A DNA stretch of 64,000 nt from Corallococcus soli (GCF_014930455.1 NZ_JAAIYO010000001.1:248001-312000), one strand, 5' to 3'. Shown: positions 28,310-38,249, counted from the stretch's first letter. Translations and numbers: made by a program. The notes: generated by a model not told the origin, from the sequence alone.

Positions 28310-29080
28310 ATGCCTGACAGCGTCCTGGACTTCTACGAAGGGCTGGCCGAGGAGTACCACCTGCTCTTCGCGGACTGGGAGCAGGCGGTGGAGCGGCAGG
28401 GCGCGGTGCTGGACGCGCTCTTGCGCCGTTCGGGCGCGCCGCCTCCGCGCCGGGTGCTGGACTGCGCGTGCGGCATCGGCACGCAGGCGCTGGGGCTCGC
28501 GGCGCGGGGCTTCGGGGTGCATGCCACGGACCTGAGCCCTTCGGCCGTGGCGCGCGCGGAGCGGGAAGCGCGGGCCATGCACGTGAGCATCACCACGGGC
28601 GTGGCGGACCTGCGCATGCTGGACTGGCAGGTGCCGGGGACGTTCGACGTGGTGATGGCGTGCGACAACGCGCTCGCGCACCTGCTGGAGGACTCGGACC
28701 TGCACGACGCGGCGAACGCGATGGCGTCGCGGCTGGTGCCGGGCGGGCTGCTGGTGGCGAGCCTGCGCGACAATGCCGCGCTGCTGGAGAAGCGGCCGCG
28801 CTTCACGGCGGAGCGCGTGCTGGACACACCCCTGGGGCGCCGCGTCCTCTTCCAGGTCTGGGATTGGGCGGTGGACGACCGGCAGTACACGGTGCGCCAG
28901 TTCATCCTGCGCCAGGAGTCCGGCGTCTGGCACACCACCGAGCACACCGGCGTCTACCGGCTGCTGGAGCGTCTGGAGTTGGAGCGCGCGCTCACGCAGG
29001 CGGGGCTTGTGGATCCGCGCTGGTACTCGCCGGAGGAGATCGGCTTCTACCAGCCGCTCATCACCGTCCGGAAGCCTTGA
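28310..29080 (+). CDS. SAM-dependent class I methyltransferase
   Basis: A 256-residue soluble methyltransferase. The SAM-binding motif I VLDCACGIGTQ is at 49-59, the acidic loop follows at HATDLSPSAV and the post-motif segment is FDVVMACDNALAHL. The substrate is unknown. The ATG at 28310 is preceded by AAGGAGGAGG. It diverges from fruB across a 221-bp gap and its 3' end overlaps the convergent nuclease-like gene by 20 bp. Confidence 0.85.
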   Translation: MPDSVLDFYEGLAEEYHLLFADWEQAVERQGAVLDALLRRSGAPPPRRVLDCACGIGTQALGLAARGFGVHATDLSPSAVARAEREARAMHVSITTGVADLRMLDWQVPGTFDVVMACDNALAHLLEDSDLHDAANAMASRLVPGGLLVASLRDNAALLEKRPRFTAERVLDTPLGRRVLFQVWDWAVDDRQYTVRQFILRQESGVWHTTEHTGVYRLLERLELERALTQAGLVDPRWYSPEEIGFYQPLITVRKP

Positions 29081-30200
29081 GCAGCGGCAGGCTCCAGACG
29101 TCTTCATCCGGCCGATAGACGTTGGCCTGCTTGCCGGACGAACCATGCGCCTTGGTGGCGAGCAGCCCCGCGTGCCAGAGGTTCTGCTTCAGCTTGAAGA
29201 CCGTGGAGGGATTGAAGTCCGCTCCCTTCAGCCCCGGCTTGAGGTCTCCGGAGGGGTCCGCGAGGAAGAGGGCCGTGGCCAGCGCGAGGTCTTCCTGGCC
29301 CGCGGCCACCGCCAGCTCCGGGAGCGTGAGGCTGCCGCCATGATCCGCGAGGGTGCGGTGGATGAGGCGCACCGCGGGCTGGCGCACGAGGACGAAGCGC
29401 GCCACGGCCGCGAGCGGCGCGTGCGCTTGCGCCAGTTGCTTCCGCTTCTCATACCCGGTGGCGGGGTCGAACTGGAGCGCGGCCAGCAGCTCCGCCACGG
29501 CCCTGCCTTCGAGGGTCGGCTCCCAGTCCAGGTCCAGCAACCCGAGCGTGCTGGCGCCGGTCGCCGCGTGGCGCCGCGCGCCTTCGCTCGACAGGTCCGA
29601 CCAGTGGCCCGCGAGCGCTTCCAGCAGGGACTGCGAGGACGGCTTGTGCTCCGCGAGGAAGGTGGCCGCCAGGTAGTTGAGCGGATGGTTGAGCTGGAGC
29701 CTGCGCGCGACCGGAGCGCCTTCGAGCAGCGCGGAGGCCTGGCTGACGACGCGGGGCAGCGGTGTCGGGTCGGCGGGAGGCGCGACCTCCACCCAGCGCT
29801 TCGCCTCCATCGCGAGGATGCCGACGCCGTTGTCCCGCGCCATGGTCAACGCGGAGCGGTGGATGTCGGAAGCGGGAGCGGGCAGCGCGAGATACGCGTG
29901 ATGGACGCCCGAGCGGTAGCGGTGGGCCTGTCCCATGCCCTTGACCCAATCCCTGTCCGACGCCTTCACCTCGATGCCCGCGACGAGGACGCCCTCCGGC
30001 TGCGCGACGCTGCAGAGGATGTCCGGGCGAGCGCCCTCCAGCGTGAGCCGGGTCATGGGCTCCAGCTCGTGGGCGAACGGGCTGTGGACGTAGGACGGAT
30101 CCGCGTCCACCAGCAGGTGGAGCACACGCGAGTCGCGCAGCCCGTGCTTCAGCAGGTGGTGCTTCAGCGAGCGGACGACCTGGGCCTCGGGGCTGACCAT
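29061..30200 (-). CDS. PD-(D/E)XK nuclease-like protein
   Basis: A 379-residue protein of unknown function. Residues 58-105 contain RPDIL (Asp60), IEVKAS (Glu77 and Lys79) and QAHRYR (Gln91), spaced like the metal-binding and catalytic residues of PD-(D/E)XK nucleases; the surrounding hydrophobic strands fit the fold. The rest, including a winged-helix-like C-terminal part (about 255-379), matches nothing I recognise. Its ATG is two bases after the stop of the upstream gene, so the two are co-expressed. It could be a restriction or repair enzyme, or a catalytically idle fold; the active-site residues look intact. Confidence 0.6.
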   Translation of the reverse strand: MVSPEAQVVRSLKHHLLKHGLRDSRVLHLLVDADPSYVHSPFAHELEPMTRLTLEGARPDILCSVAQPEGVLVAGIEVKASDRDWVKGMGQAHRYRSGVHHAYLALPAPASDIHRSALTMARDNGVGILAMEAKRWVEVAPPADPTPLPRVVSQASALLEGAPVARRLQLNHPLNYLAATFLAEHKPSSQSLLEALAGHWSDLSSEGARRHAATGASTLGLLDLDWEPTLEGRAVAELLAALQFDPATGYEKRKQLAQAHAPLAAVARFVLVRQPAVRLIHRTLADHGGSLTLPELAVAAGQEDLALATALFLADPSGDLKPGLKGADFNPSTVFKLKQNLWHAGLLATKAHGSSGKQANVYRPDEDVWSLPLLKASGR

Positions 30201-30202
30201 GC

Positions 30203-31321
30203 TCAGGCGCGCTTCACGTCCGCCGGGGCGTTGGGATGGCGCGCGAGCATCGCGCGGAGCTGCGGCTGACGGCGCACCAGCTCCTGCTTGAGCAGGTGCG
30301 CGATGAGCACGGGCGGCGCGGCGCTCCAGCGCGCCAGGTTCTGCACGAGCAGCGGTGAGCGGTACGTCCGGCCGCAGAGGAGCGACGCCGTCTTGCCATC
30401 CACCGGCATGCCCACGAGCGCTCCCAGCGCGCGGCCCTCCGTGTTGAGGATGAGCTCCACCTTCTCCTCGGCCGGGCCGGTGGCGAAGCGCTGGCGCAGC
30501 AGCTCGCGCGCGGTGCGGCGCGTGGACTCCGGCACGTCGCGGTCCACGGTGAGCTTGTGGTGCTCCATCAGCCGGCGCAGCGCCCACATGCGACGGAAGA
30601 GGGCCGCCGGGAGCTGCGGGTTGCGCACGAGGAAGCGCCGCACGCCGGTATCCGCCGCGAAGGCCGCGCGCGCCACCAGCGCCTCCAGCCCCACGGGGTT
30701 GCGGTGGTGCCGGGCGATGAGCCTCGCGTGCGCCAGGCCCACGCGTGGGTTCTCCAGCGCGGCCTTGATGACGGCGGGCACCGGGTCGAAGCACAGCGCG
30801 GACAGCTCCGGGTCCTCCGCCCCGTGCGCCATCGCGACCCGCTGGTCCTCGGGCAGCGCGTGCAGGCGCGTCTCGAAGAGCTTGCGGAAGTTGCCCAGCA
30901 CGGCCTCGGGGACCTCCTCCTCGGCGGCGGCTGCTTCGTCCTCCGCTTCGGCCGCTTCCGTGTCTGGCAGCGGATCCGCGTCGCGGGTGTCGAGCGAAGG
31001 CCCATCATGCCCTTCCGGGGACAGGGCTCCTCTGGCGTCCGCAGGCGTCGCGGTGGATGCGGCGCGGGCCTGCGGTTGCGTCGGGTCCTGGCGCACGGTG
31101 TTCACGGGCGCCGCGGCCTCCGCGCCCGGCAGCAGGGCGCCCTGCGCGACGAGCCGCGTGAGGATGTCGTGCAGCCGTTCCTGCGGCAGTCCCGTGAGCG
31201 CGGGAAGGTCCCGCGCCCGCGTGTGCCCGTCCAGGCGCGACAACACGAAGCCCTCCTCCGCGTTCAGGGGAAGGCGTCGCAGGTCCACCGACGGGTTCAA
31301 CTTGGGCGTCCAGTCGTTCAT
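30203..31321 (-). CDS. Unknown protein with winged-helix-like start and helical repeats
   Basis: A 372-residue soluble protein that I do not recognise. Residues 20-65 (SRLDGHTRARDLPALTG, then ILTRLVAQGAL) look like the small helical domain that begins many myxobacterial regulatory proteins. An acidic, low-complexity linker (about 70-145) follows. The rest is alpha-helical, with LALENPRVGLAHARL-like repeats recalling HEAT-type arrays. It lies two bases upstream of the PD-(D/E)XK gene and forms a two-gene unit with it. ATG 31321 is the only good start after the open upstream stretch. Confidence 0.6.
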   Translation of the reverse strand: MNDWTPKLNPSVDLRRLPLNAEEGFVLSRLDGHTRARDLPALTGLPQERLHDILTRLVAQGALLPGAEAAAPVNTVRQDPTQPQARAASTATPADARGALSPEGHDGPSLDTRDADPLPDTEAAEAEDEAAAAEEEVPEAVLGNFRKLFETRLHALPEDQRVAMAHGAEDPELSALCFDPVPAVIKAALENPRVGLAHARLIARHHRNPVGLEALVARAAFAADTGVRRFLVRNPQLPAALFRRMWALRRLMEHHKLTVDRDVPESTRRTARELLRQRFATGPAEEKVELILNTEGRALGALVGMPVDGKTASLLCGRTYRSPLLVQNLARWSAAPPVLIAHLLKQELVRRQPQLRAMLARHPNAPADVKRA

Positions 31322-31564
31322 GCGCGGACACGAGTCTTTCACGACACGCGCACCCCGCGCCTCCCGGACACCCGGGGCTGTCGGCACCGGATTGTTCCGA
31401 AGGGAGCCGAACACGGCGGGCTGCGTCGAGGCCCGCCCGGCTGCCTTCCTGCCAACGGTTCTCCTCGGGTTGCCAGGACGTGGGGGCCGACCGGTGTCGT
31501 CGCGGGCGCCCAGAATGCGGGTGTGGGTTGACGGGAGGCGAGGAGCGGGACACAACTTCACCTC

Positions 31565-31939
31565 ATGTCCGACCGCATCCAGACCTATGCCGAGTTCTGG
31601 CCGTTCTACCTGCGCGAGCACTCGCTGCCGTCGACACGCTGGCTGCACTTCTCCGGGACCAGTCTGGGCGTGTGCCTGGGCGTGACGGCCGCCGTCACCG
31701 GGCGGGGGGCGCTGATTCCCGCCGCGCTGGTGGCCGCCTATGGCTTCGCGTGGTTCAGCCACTTCAAGATCGAGAACAACCGTCCGGCGAGCTTCAAGTA
31801 CCCGCTCTGGTCGTTCATCTCCGACCTCCGCATGGCGGGGCTGATGGCCGTGGGCCAGCTGGGCCCGCACCTGGAGCGCGCCTGGGCGGGTCGGCCCGTG
31901 CCGGTCCCGGTGGCCTCGGCGCAGGCCGAGGTCCGGTAG
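31565..31939 (+). CDS. DUF962 (Mpo1-like) membrane protein
   Basis: A 124-residue protein with the family start YAEFWPFYLREHSLPSTRWLH, followed by two hydrophobic segments and the motif AWFSHFKIENNRPASF. Yeast Mpo1 is a dioxygenase of 2-hydroxy fatty acids, and the conserved His residues in this family bind iron. Whether this bacterial member has that activity is not known. Confidence 0.85.
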   Translation: MSDRIQTYAEFWPFYLREHSLPSTRWLHFSGTSLGVCLGVTAAVTGRGALIPAALVAAYGFAWFSHFKIENNRPASFKYPLWSFISDLRMAGLMAVGQLGPHLERAWAGRPVPVPVASAQAEVR

Positions 31940-31961
31940 CCCCTCCCCGTCGTCAGGGGCT
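31938..31961. terminator. Bidirectional hairpin between convergent genes
   Basis: AGCCCCT pairs perfectly with AGGGGCT around a ten-base loop in the 34-bp gap between the DUF962 gene and the oxidoreductase gene. There is no T run on either side. Confidence 0.45.
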
Positions 31962-31973
31962 CCGGTGGCACGC

Positions 31974-33245
31974 TCAGCCCTCTTCTTTCGGAGGAGGGCC
32001 CCGGAAGGCATCCAGCTTCTTCGGTGCCTCCAGCTTCACGGTCCTGCCCTCGCGGGCGGAGCGGTAGAGCGCCTCGATGATGCGCATGTCGGCGAGGCCC
32101 TCCTCGCCCGGCGTGTGCGGCACGGTGTTCTCCTGCACGCAGCGCGCGAAGTGGTCCATCTCCCGCGCGAACTGGCTGGTCTGGCTGAAGCTGCGCTCCA
32201 CCGTGTCGTCCGCCTTGGGGAAGGCCTTGGACTTCGTGGCGATGCGCAGGCGCAGGCCGCCGTAGGAGAACGCCGGATCCATGTCCGCCCACCCGTCGGA
32301 GCCCATCAGGCGCATGCGCTTCGTCTCATGCGTGCTGTAGCTGGTGGTGCAGTTCGCCTGGAAGCCGGACGGGAACTTCAGGTGGAAGGCGAAGTGTTCG
32401 TCCACCTCCTTGAAGCGCGGGTCGTTGGGCGTGCTGTGGCTGAAGCCATGCACTTCGATGGGCTCCTCGCCGCTCAGGTAGCGCGCGGCGTTGAGGCAGT
32501 AGATGCCCACGTCCGGCAGCGCGCCGCCGCCGGCCAGCGCCTTCTTGTGGCGCCACTGGTTGGGCTCGCCCTGGTTCTGTCCGTTGTCGGCGGTGAAGAG
32601 CTTGAGCGTGCCCAGCTCCTTGTCGCGCGCCATCCGGATGAGCGCGCGGTGGTGCGGCTCGTACTGGAGCCGGTACGCGATGCCCAGCTTGCGATCCGCC
32701 TTCTTGCACGCGTCGATCATCTGCTGGCACTCGGCCACGGTGTTGGCCATGGGCTTCTCGCAGAAGACGTGCTTGCCGGCCTGCGCGGCGCGCACCGTGT
32801 ACTCGGCGTGCATGCTGTTGGGCAGGACGATGTAGACGACCTGGACGTCCGGGTTGTCCTTGAGCCGATCAAACGTCTTGTAGTCGTAGAGCCCCTTGTC
32901 CGGGACGCCGTACTGCTTCGCGACCGCCTGCGCCTTGGCGCGGTCCCCGCTGACGAGCGCCACCAGCTTGTTGCGCTTCGACTGCCCGAACGCCGGCAGC
33001 AGCTCCTCCAATGACAGATGCCCCAGGCCCACGATGGCCCAGCCCACGCGCTCGGCGTCCGGTTGCGGGTTGGGCGGGCCGGGACGTTCGCGCTCCGTGT
33101 TGGCGAACGTGGGCGGCAGCTTCACCTGCGGCGAGGAGCCCGCGGCGGCGAGCACCGGCGGCATCCACGCGCTCGCGGTGACGAGTCCCCCCGCCGCGCC
33201 CAGCATGCGCCTGCGGGTCCACAGCCGGGGTGTCTCGTTCGTCAT
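31974..33245 (-). CDS. Tat-exported Gfo/Idh/MocA oxidoreductase
   Basis: A 423-residue NAD(P)-dependent sugar oxidoreductase. The N-terminus TRRRMLGAAGG is a twin-arginine signal followed by a hydrophobic stretch ending near LAAAG, so the protein is exported folded with its cofactor. The Rossmann motif VGWAIVGLGHL and EKPMANT (Lys of the EKP motif) are typical. The layout matches secreted glucose-fructose oxidoreductases. ATG 33245 with GGAGGAGG upstream is preferred to the in-frame start 33 bp earlier. No dedicated sugar operon surrounds it. Confidence 0.88.
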   Translation of the reverse strand: MTNETPRLWTRRRMLGAAGGLVTASAWMPPVLAAAGSSPQVKLPPTFANTERERPGPPNPQPDAERVGWAIVGLGHLSLEELLPAFGQSKRNKLVALVSGDRAKAQAVAKQYGVPDKGLYDYKTFDRLKDNPDVQVVYIVLPNSMHAEYTVRAAQAGKHVFCEKPMANTVAECQQMIDACKKADRKLGIAYRLQYEPHHRALIRMARDKELGTLKLFTADNGQNQGEPNQWRHKKALAGGGALPDVGIYCLNAARYLSGEEPIEVHGFSHSTPNDPRFKEVDEHFAFHLKFPSGFQANCTTSYSTHETKRMRLMGSDGWADMDPAFSYGGLRLRIATKSKAFPKADDTVERSFSQTSQFAREMDHFARCVQENTVPHTPGEEGLADMRIIEALYRSAREGRTVKLEAPKKLDAFRGPPPKEEG

Positions 33246-33415
33246 GTGCGCGCCTCCTCCGGCCCCGCGCGGGGCCATCGAGGCGGGCTGAATAGTCGAA
33301 AGCCAAAGCCCCCGTGCGAGCGGTGGCCCTCGCCCGAAGGTTACTCAACAGTGGGGCCTCGTCTGTTGTCGGGCAGAGGATGCAGCGTGTGCCCGGGGTG
33401 TCTGACGAAGACGTC

Positions 33416-35731
33416 TCAGTATTCGCCCGTGCTGCTCACCAGGGTTTCATCCGAGATGCCCACGTGGAACGGCACGGGGATGGTGTCGGCCGGGCGTTGG
33501 TCGCCGGGCGCGCCGGGGGCTTCGGAGAGGTCGAAGCGGAAGTCCGTCACGCGCAGCCGCACGCGGGTGCCCTCCGGGACGGAGACCTCCAGGAGGACGC
33601 CTTCGGGCGGTGGGGCCCAGTACTGCAAGACAGGGCCCGACTTGCGCTCAAGCAGGCGGGCGATGGCGTCCGGCTCCAGCCGGTGGCCGGCCATGGACAG
33701 GGCTCGCAGGGGCGTGCCCGGACCAAGCTGGAGCTGGAGGTGGGGCGCCTGCCGGCGCGACGTCACCCGGAGCGCGAGCCGGCGCAGGCCGTCCCGGGTC
33801 TCGTCGTGCTCCACCCGCACGTCCGGCGCGGGGAGGGGCCGCGGGGGGGCGGGGGCCACGCGGACGTCCATCGGGAGCAGGGGCAGGTAGGTGACCAGCC
33901 GGCGTGTCGTGGCTTCCTCGCCGAGGAACCCGGAGACCCACGCATCCGGTTGGAAGTCGAGGGAGAACCAGTACGCCTCGCCGCTCGTGACGTCGGTGAC
34001 GTAGGCGACGCTGCTGGGGCGCGGGTGCTCCGCGTCGAAGCGCTCCTGGACCACGCCCACGCCCAGCAGCACCCCGGCCAGCGCGAAGGCCAGCGGCGCC
34101 ACCGTCCGGCCCAGCCGCACGGGCTCCGCGACCGTCTGGGCCAGCAGCAATGCCATCCAGGGCGCGAGCACCACCGTCACCACCGCCACCAGCGCGAGCG
34201 TCAGGGCGACGTAGAGGTTGGGCACCTGCGGCACCCACAACAGCAGGCCGGGGATGGCGCTCGCGGCCAGCACCAGGCGGGTGCGCGGGGACGGGGTCTC
34301 CCCCGGTTCGCGCCACCGCCATCCCAGGGCCGGCGCCCCGAAGACGACCGGCCAGATGAACAGGTAGCTGACCCCGCTGGCCACGAAAGCGCTGGCGAGC
34401 CCCAGCAGCGTCCACGCGATGAGCGCGCCCGCCGCGAGCTCCGCCCGCCGCACCTTGCGCAGGAAGAGGGCCTGGAAGCCGGCCACCGCCGCGAGCGTCA
34501 GCGCCAGCAGCCCCACGATGAAGAGCGGGCCCTGGTAGGCGTCGCGCTGGGGCAGGGCCTTCAGCCCCCCGTCGACGTGCCGCACGAGCCACCACGCCGC
34601 GTGCGCCACCGCCGCGCTCCCCACCGTCGTCGCGAGCAGCGCGCCCAGGCCCATCAGGAGGCCGGATGTCCGCAGCGCGCCCCGCCGCAGGCCCACGGCG
34701 ACGGCGGCCCCGCAGGCCAGGAGCGCCAGCAGCGCGAGCGGCACCGCCCAGGACGCCGGGTGGTGGACGAGGAGGGGCCCGACGTTGAAGTAGATGGCGT
34801 TCCCCGTGGAGGTGGGCTCCAGCGGGTCCTGGCCCAGGTGGCGCGCGAGCGCGAGCATCACCTCGCCGTGATGCTGGAGGCTGTCGAGGTCCAGGTGGGC
34901 GAGGTCGTCCAGGCGCGAGTGGTAGCGCATGAACCCGTCGATGAAGCCGAAGTTGAGGCCCGGCTTCCCTGCCCTCAGGAAGATGGTGAAGTCCGTGTCG
35001 TTGGGCAGCCGCCGGTAGGTTTCGTCGAAGAGCGAGCTTGCCTGTGCGGGGGCCCCGGAGCGCGCCAGGTGTTCGATGAGCCAGCGGCTGTCGGGGCTCG
35101 GCTGGAACATCAGCGAAGGGCCGTGCGAGCCGCGGGCCTCGAAGTTGAGGACGACGGCGACCTGCTTCGCCAGCGGGTGCTGGAGCGCGAAGGCCCTGGC
35201 GCCGATGAGCCCCGTCTCCTCCGCGTCCGTGAAGACGAAGAGGATGTCGTTGCGGAGCGGGGGGCCGGTGCGGAGCGCGCGCAGCGTTTCGAGCATCGCC
35301 GCCACGCCAGCCCCGTCATCCGACGCCCCGGGCGAGGTGGGCACGGAGTCGTAGTGGGCCACGATGGCGATGGCCTTGCTTCCATCCACGCCCTTCAGGT
35401 GGGCGAGGACGTTGTGGACCGTGGCGCCCGGGATGTAGCGGCCCAGGCCGAGGAAGGGGTTGATGGCGGAGGTCACCTGGACCTCCGGCGTCACGCCCGC
35501 TTCGCGCACGGTGCGCAGCAGGTACTCGCGCACCTCGCGGTGCGCCTGCGAGCCGACGGGGTGCGGGACCGCCGCGATGTGCTCCAGGTGCGCGCGGGCC
35601 CGCCCGGCGGAGAACACCTCCACGGGCGCCGAGGCCGGCAGGGCCGCGGGGGCGGAGGCGAAGTGCAGGGCGAACGCGACGGTGAGCCCGACGAGGGCCA
35701 CGGCCGACAGGGAGGCGAGGCGCGTGTTCAA
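33416..35731 (-). CDS. Membrane-anchored M28 aminopeptidase
   Basis: A 771-residue M28-family metallopeptidase. An N-terminal hydrophobic anchor (about 8-27) places the catalytic domain (about 40-320) outside the inner membrane. Zinc ligands are seen in AHYDS (His126, Asp128), SDDGAG (Asp138/139) and DAEETG (Glu171/172). About seven to eight transmembrane helices (345-575) and a soluble C-terminal domain of about 180 residues follow. The arrangement recalls the Fxna/ERMP1 and Pff1 group. The start codon is TTG with a weak ribosome-binding site. The substrate is probably peptides from digested prey or medium, by inference. Confidence 0.88.
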   Translation of the reverse strand: MNTRLASLSAVALVGLTVAFALHFASAPAALPASAPVEVFSAGRARAHLEHIAAVPHPVGSQAHREVREYLLRTVREAGVTPEVQVTSAINPFLGLGRYIPGATVHNVLAHLKGVDGSKAIAIVAHYDSVPTSPGASDDGAGVAAMLETLRALRTGPPLRNDILFVFTDAEETGLIGARAFALQHPLAKQVAVVLNFEARGSHGPSLMFQPSPDSRWLIEHLARSGAPAQASSLFDETYRRLPNDTDFTIFLRAGKPGLNFGFIDGFMRYHSRLDDLAHLDLDSLQHHGEVMLALARHLGQDPLEPTSTGNAIYFNVGPLLVHHPASWAVPLALLALLACGAAVAVGLRRGALRTSGLLMGLGALLATTVGSAAVAHAAWWLVRHVDGGLKALPQRDAYQGPLFIVGLLALTLAAVAGFQALFLRKVRRAELAAGALIAWTLLGLASAFVASGVSYLFIWPVVFGAPALGWRWREPGETPSPRTRLVLAASAIPGLLLWVPQVPNLYVALTLALVAVVTVVLAPWMALLLAQTVAEPVRLGRTVAPLAFALAGVLLGVGVVQERFDAEHPRPSSVAYVTDVTSGEAYWFSLDFQPDAWVSGFLGEEATTRRLVTYLPLLPMDVRVAPAPPRPLPAPDVRVEHDETRDGLRRLALRVTSRRQAPHLQLQLGPGTPLRALSMAGHRLEPDAIARLLERKSGPVLQYWAPPPEGVLLEVSVPEGTRVRLRVTDFRFDLSEAPGAPGDQRPADTIPVPFHVGISDETLVSSTGEY

Positions 35732-35838
35732 GGGACCGCGACCCTACCGGGTTCCCTTGCCGTCCGCAGCGTGGTGGGAGGGCGCGGACCCGACGGTGGA
35801 TCCGCGCCGCGTCCCTGTGTCAGGCCGCGTGCTTCACG

Positions 35839-36495
35839 TCAGGCGCTGACGCCGACGCCAATGGGGCAGCTGACGCCCGTGCCCCCGACGCCGCAGTAGC
35901 CGCCCGGGTTCTTCTGCAGGTACTGCTGGTGGTAGTCCTCGGCGTAATAGAAGGCCGGCGCCGGCAGGACCTCCGTCGTGATGTCGCCCAGCCCTTTCGC
36001 GTGCAGCGCCGCCTGGAACGCGCGCTGCGTCTCCTCCGCGGCGCGCTTCTGGGCGTCGTTCGCATAGTAGATGCCGGAGCGGTACTGCGTGCCCGCGTCG
36101 TTGCCCTGGCGCATGCCCTGCGTCGGGTCGTGGTTCTCCCAGAACACCTTCAGGAGCTGCGCGTAGGAGACCTTCTGCGGGTCGTACACCACGCGCACCA
36201 CCTCGTTGTGGCCGGTGAGCCCCGAGCAGACCTCCTCGTACGTGGGGTTCGGCGTCAGCCCGCCCGCGTAGCCCACCGCCGTGGAGTACACGCCCGGCAC
36301 CTGCCAGAACTTGCGCTCCACGCCCCAGAAGCAGCCCATGCCGAAGACGGCCTCTTCGAAGCCCTCCGGCACGGAGCCCTTCAGCGGGGTGCCCAGCACG
36401 GTGTGCTTGGGGGGAACCGGCATCTCCTGCGGACGGCCCGGCAGCGCCTCCTGGGGAGTGGGGAGCTTCAACTTCTTCGGGGACGTGAAGAACAT
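35839..36495 (-). CDS. msrA: Peptide methionine sulfoxide reductase A
   Basis: A 218-residue MsrA. The catalytic Cys55 lies in GCFWG, and resolving cysteines Cys201 and Cys210 are near the C-terminus. The substrate-binding pattern GYAGG and EDYHQQYL are present. A 45-residue N-terminal extension precedes the domain without a clear signal peptide. It repairs oxidised methionine with thioredoxin. It diverges from the M20 peptidase gene. Confidence 0.96.
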   Translation of the reverse strand: MFFTSPKKLKLPTPQEALPGRPQEMPVPPKHTVLGTPLKGSVPEGFEEAVFGMGCFWGVERKFWQVPGVYSTAVGYAGGLTPNPTYEEVCSGLTGHNEVVRVVYDPQKVSYAQLLKVFWENHDPTQGMRQGNDAGTQYRSGIYYANDAQKRAAEETQRAFQAALHAKGLGDITTEVLPAPAFYYAEDYHQQYLQKNPGGYCGVGGTGVSCPIGVGVSA

Positions 36496-36607
36496 GCTCT
36501 AGCTTTAGCCCCGGGCCCGCCGATTTTCACGCCTGGCGCACGGCCGCCCTCCCGCCCCCCGTCCCACCAGGAATGCCCGCCTGCGTGGTCGGTTCCCCAG
36601 GACTCCC

Positions 36608-38242
36608 ATGCGCACCCCCCTGCTCGCCGCCCTCTGCCTCCTGGCGCCCACCGCCGCCCTCGCCGCGAAGGACCCGAGATGCGCCGGCAAGCCCGCCGCC
36701 CGGGCCGCCCGCTTCTCCGACACCGCCCTGAAGGGCCAGTCCGCCGCGCAGCGTTACGCCGCCTACGTCCAGGCGTGCGCGCTGGACGACGTGGTGTCCC
36801 TCACCCAGGGACTCGTCCGGTTCAAGACGGTGAGCAGCGAGGCCCCGGCGTCCAAGAACCCGGAGGTGGCCGCCATGGGGCGCTTCCTGGAGACCTGGGC
36901 GAAGCAGCACGGCTTCGCCTTCCGCACCGTGGGCGAGCGCGACGTCTTCGAGCTGTCCTGGGGCGAGGGCGAGCCGCTGCTGGGGCTCGTCTTCCACGGC
37001 GACGTCGTCCCCGCCGCCGCGCACGAGTGGAAGCGCCCGCCCTTCAAGCCCGTCGTGGAGAAGGGGCGCCTGTATGGCCGGGGCGTGGAGGACGACAAGG
37101 GGCCCATCGCCTCCGCCCTGGTCGCGCTCGCCATGGCGAAGGACCTGGGCCTCAAGCCCCAGGGCCGCGTGCTCGTCATCATCGGCAATGGCGAGGAGAG
37201 CGACTGGTCCGGCATGAAGAAGTACGCGGACACGGAACCCAAGCCCACGCACGTCATTTCCGTGGACTCCGGCTACCCGGTGATGGCCGCGCAGTCCGGC
37301 TTCGTCGCGTGGACACTGGAGGCGCCCGTGGGCCCGGCCGCCCCCGCGCCGAAGGAAGGCACCACCGCGCGCGCCGTGGACGCCGCCGCAGGGGAGTTCC
37401 TCACCCAGGTGCCCGGCGCCGCGACGCTGAAGCTCGTGCCCGTGAAGGGCCAGACGCCGGAGGCGGTGCTGGCCCAGGTGAAGGCCGCCATCGCCGCCGA
37501 GCAGCCCGCGCGCAAGGGCCTGAAGGCGGACGTGAAGCGCGAGGGCGCTGCCGTCGTGCTCACCACCCACGGCAACGCCGTGCACTCGTCCGTCGCGGAC
37601 GAGGGCCGCAACGCGCTCTGGGACCTGTCCGCCGTGGCCGCGCGTCTGTCATTGGAGGACAACGGCATCGCCGCGATGCTGCGCGTCGTGTCCCGGCGCT
37701 TCGACGGCGACCACCACGGCGACAAGCTGGGCGTCGCGTACAAGGACACGCTGATGGGGCCGCTGCTCGTCGCGCCCACCGTGCTGCGGGTGAAGGACGG
37801 CGCCGTGTCGCTGGGCATCAACATGCGCCGCCCGCAGGGCAGGGACGCTGCGGCGTTCAACGCGAGCCTGGACGCCGCCGCGAAGCGCGTGGGTGAGGAC
37901 ACGGGCGGGCAGGTGACGGAGGCCAAGGGCCGCTACGTGGGCGACCCGCACGTGGCGGACACGTCCGGCCCGCTGGTCCAGACGCTGATGGACATCTTCA
38001 AGCGCCAGCGCAACGCACCGGACGCCGTGCCCGGCTCCATCCGGGGCGGCACCTACGCGCGGCTGTTCCCCCGGGCCGTGGACTTCGGGCCCGCGCTCCC
38101 CGACGAGCCTTACACCGGCCACGCCCCCGACGAGTCCATCGCGCTGGAGACGCTGGATTTGAGCACGCGCATGCTCGCGGAGGCCGTGCACACGCTGGCG
38201 CTGTCCCCGGCGCCGGACGTGAAGGCCCCGTCCACGCCGTGA
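36608..38242 (+). CDS. Secreted M20 dipeptidase (PepV/Sapep type)
   Basis: A 544-residue M20 metallopeptidase with a Sec signal ending at AALA (about residue 19), so it works in the periplasm or outside. Metal-binding residues appear in FHGDVVP (His130, Asp132), GRGVEDDKGP (near 160) and GNGEESDWSG (near 195). A lid domain of about 150 residues is inserted after 230. Cytosolic PepV homologues cleave dipeptides; the export signal here points to extracellular peptide feeding. It converges with the histidine kinase gene with 7 bp between stops. Confidence 0.9.
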   Translation: MRTPLLAALCLLAPTAALAAKDPRCAGKPAARAARFSDTALKGQSAAQRYAAYVQACALDDVVSLTQGLVRFKTVSSEAPASKNPEVAAMGRFLETWAKQHGFAFRTVGERDVFELSWGEGEPLLGLVFHGDVVPAAAHEWKRPPFKPVVEKGRLYGRGVEDDKGPIASALVALAMAKDLGLKPQGRVLVIIGNGEESDWSGMKKYADTEPKPTHVISVDSGYPVMAAQSGFVAWTLEAPVGPAAPAPKEGTTARAVDAAAGEFLTQVPGAATLKLVPVKGQTPEAVLAQVKAAIAAEQPARKGLKADVKREGAAVVLTTHGNAVHSSVADEGRNALWDLSAVAARLSLEDNGIAAMLRVVSRRFDGDHHGDKLGVAYKDTLMGPLLVAPTVLRVKDGAVSLGINMRRPQGRDAAAFNASLDAAAKRVGEDTGGQVTEAKGRYVGDPHVADTSGPLVQTLMDIFKRQRNAPDAVPGSIRGGTYARLFPRAVDFGPALPDEPYTGHAPDESIALETLDLSTRMLAEAVHTLALSPAPDVKAPSTP

Positions 38243-38249
38243 CGGCCGC

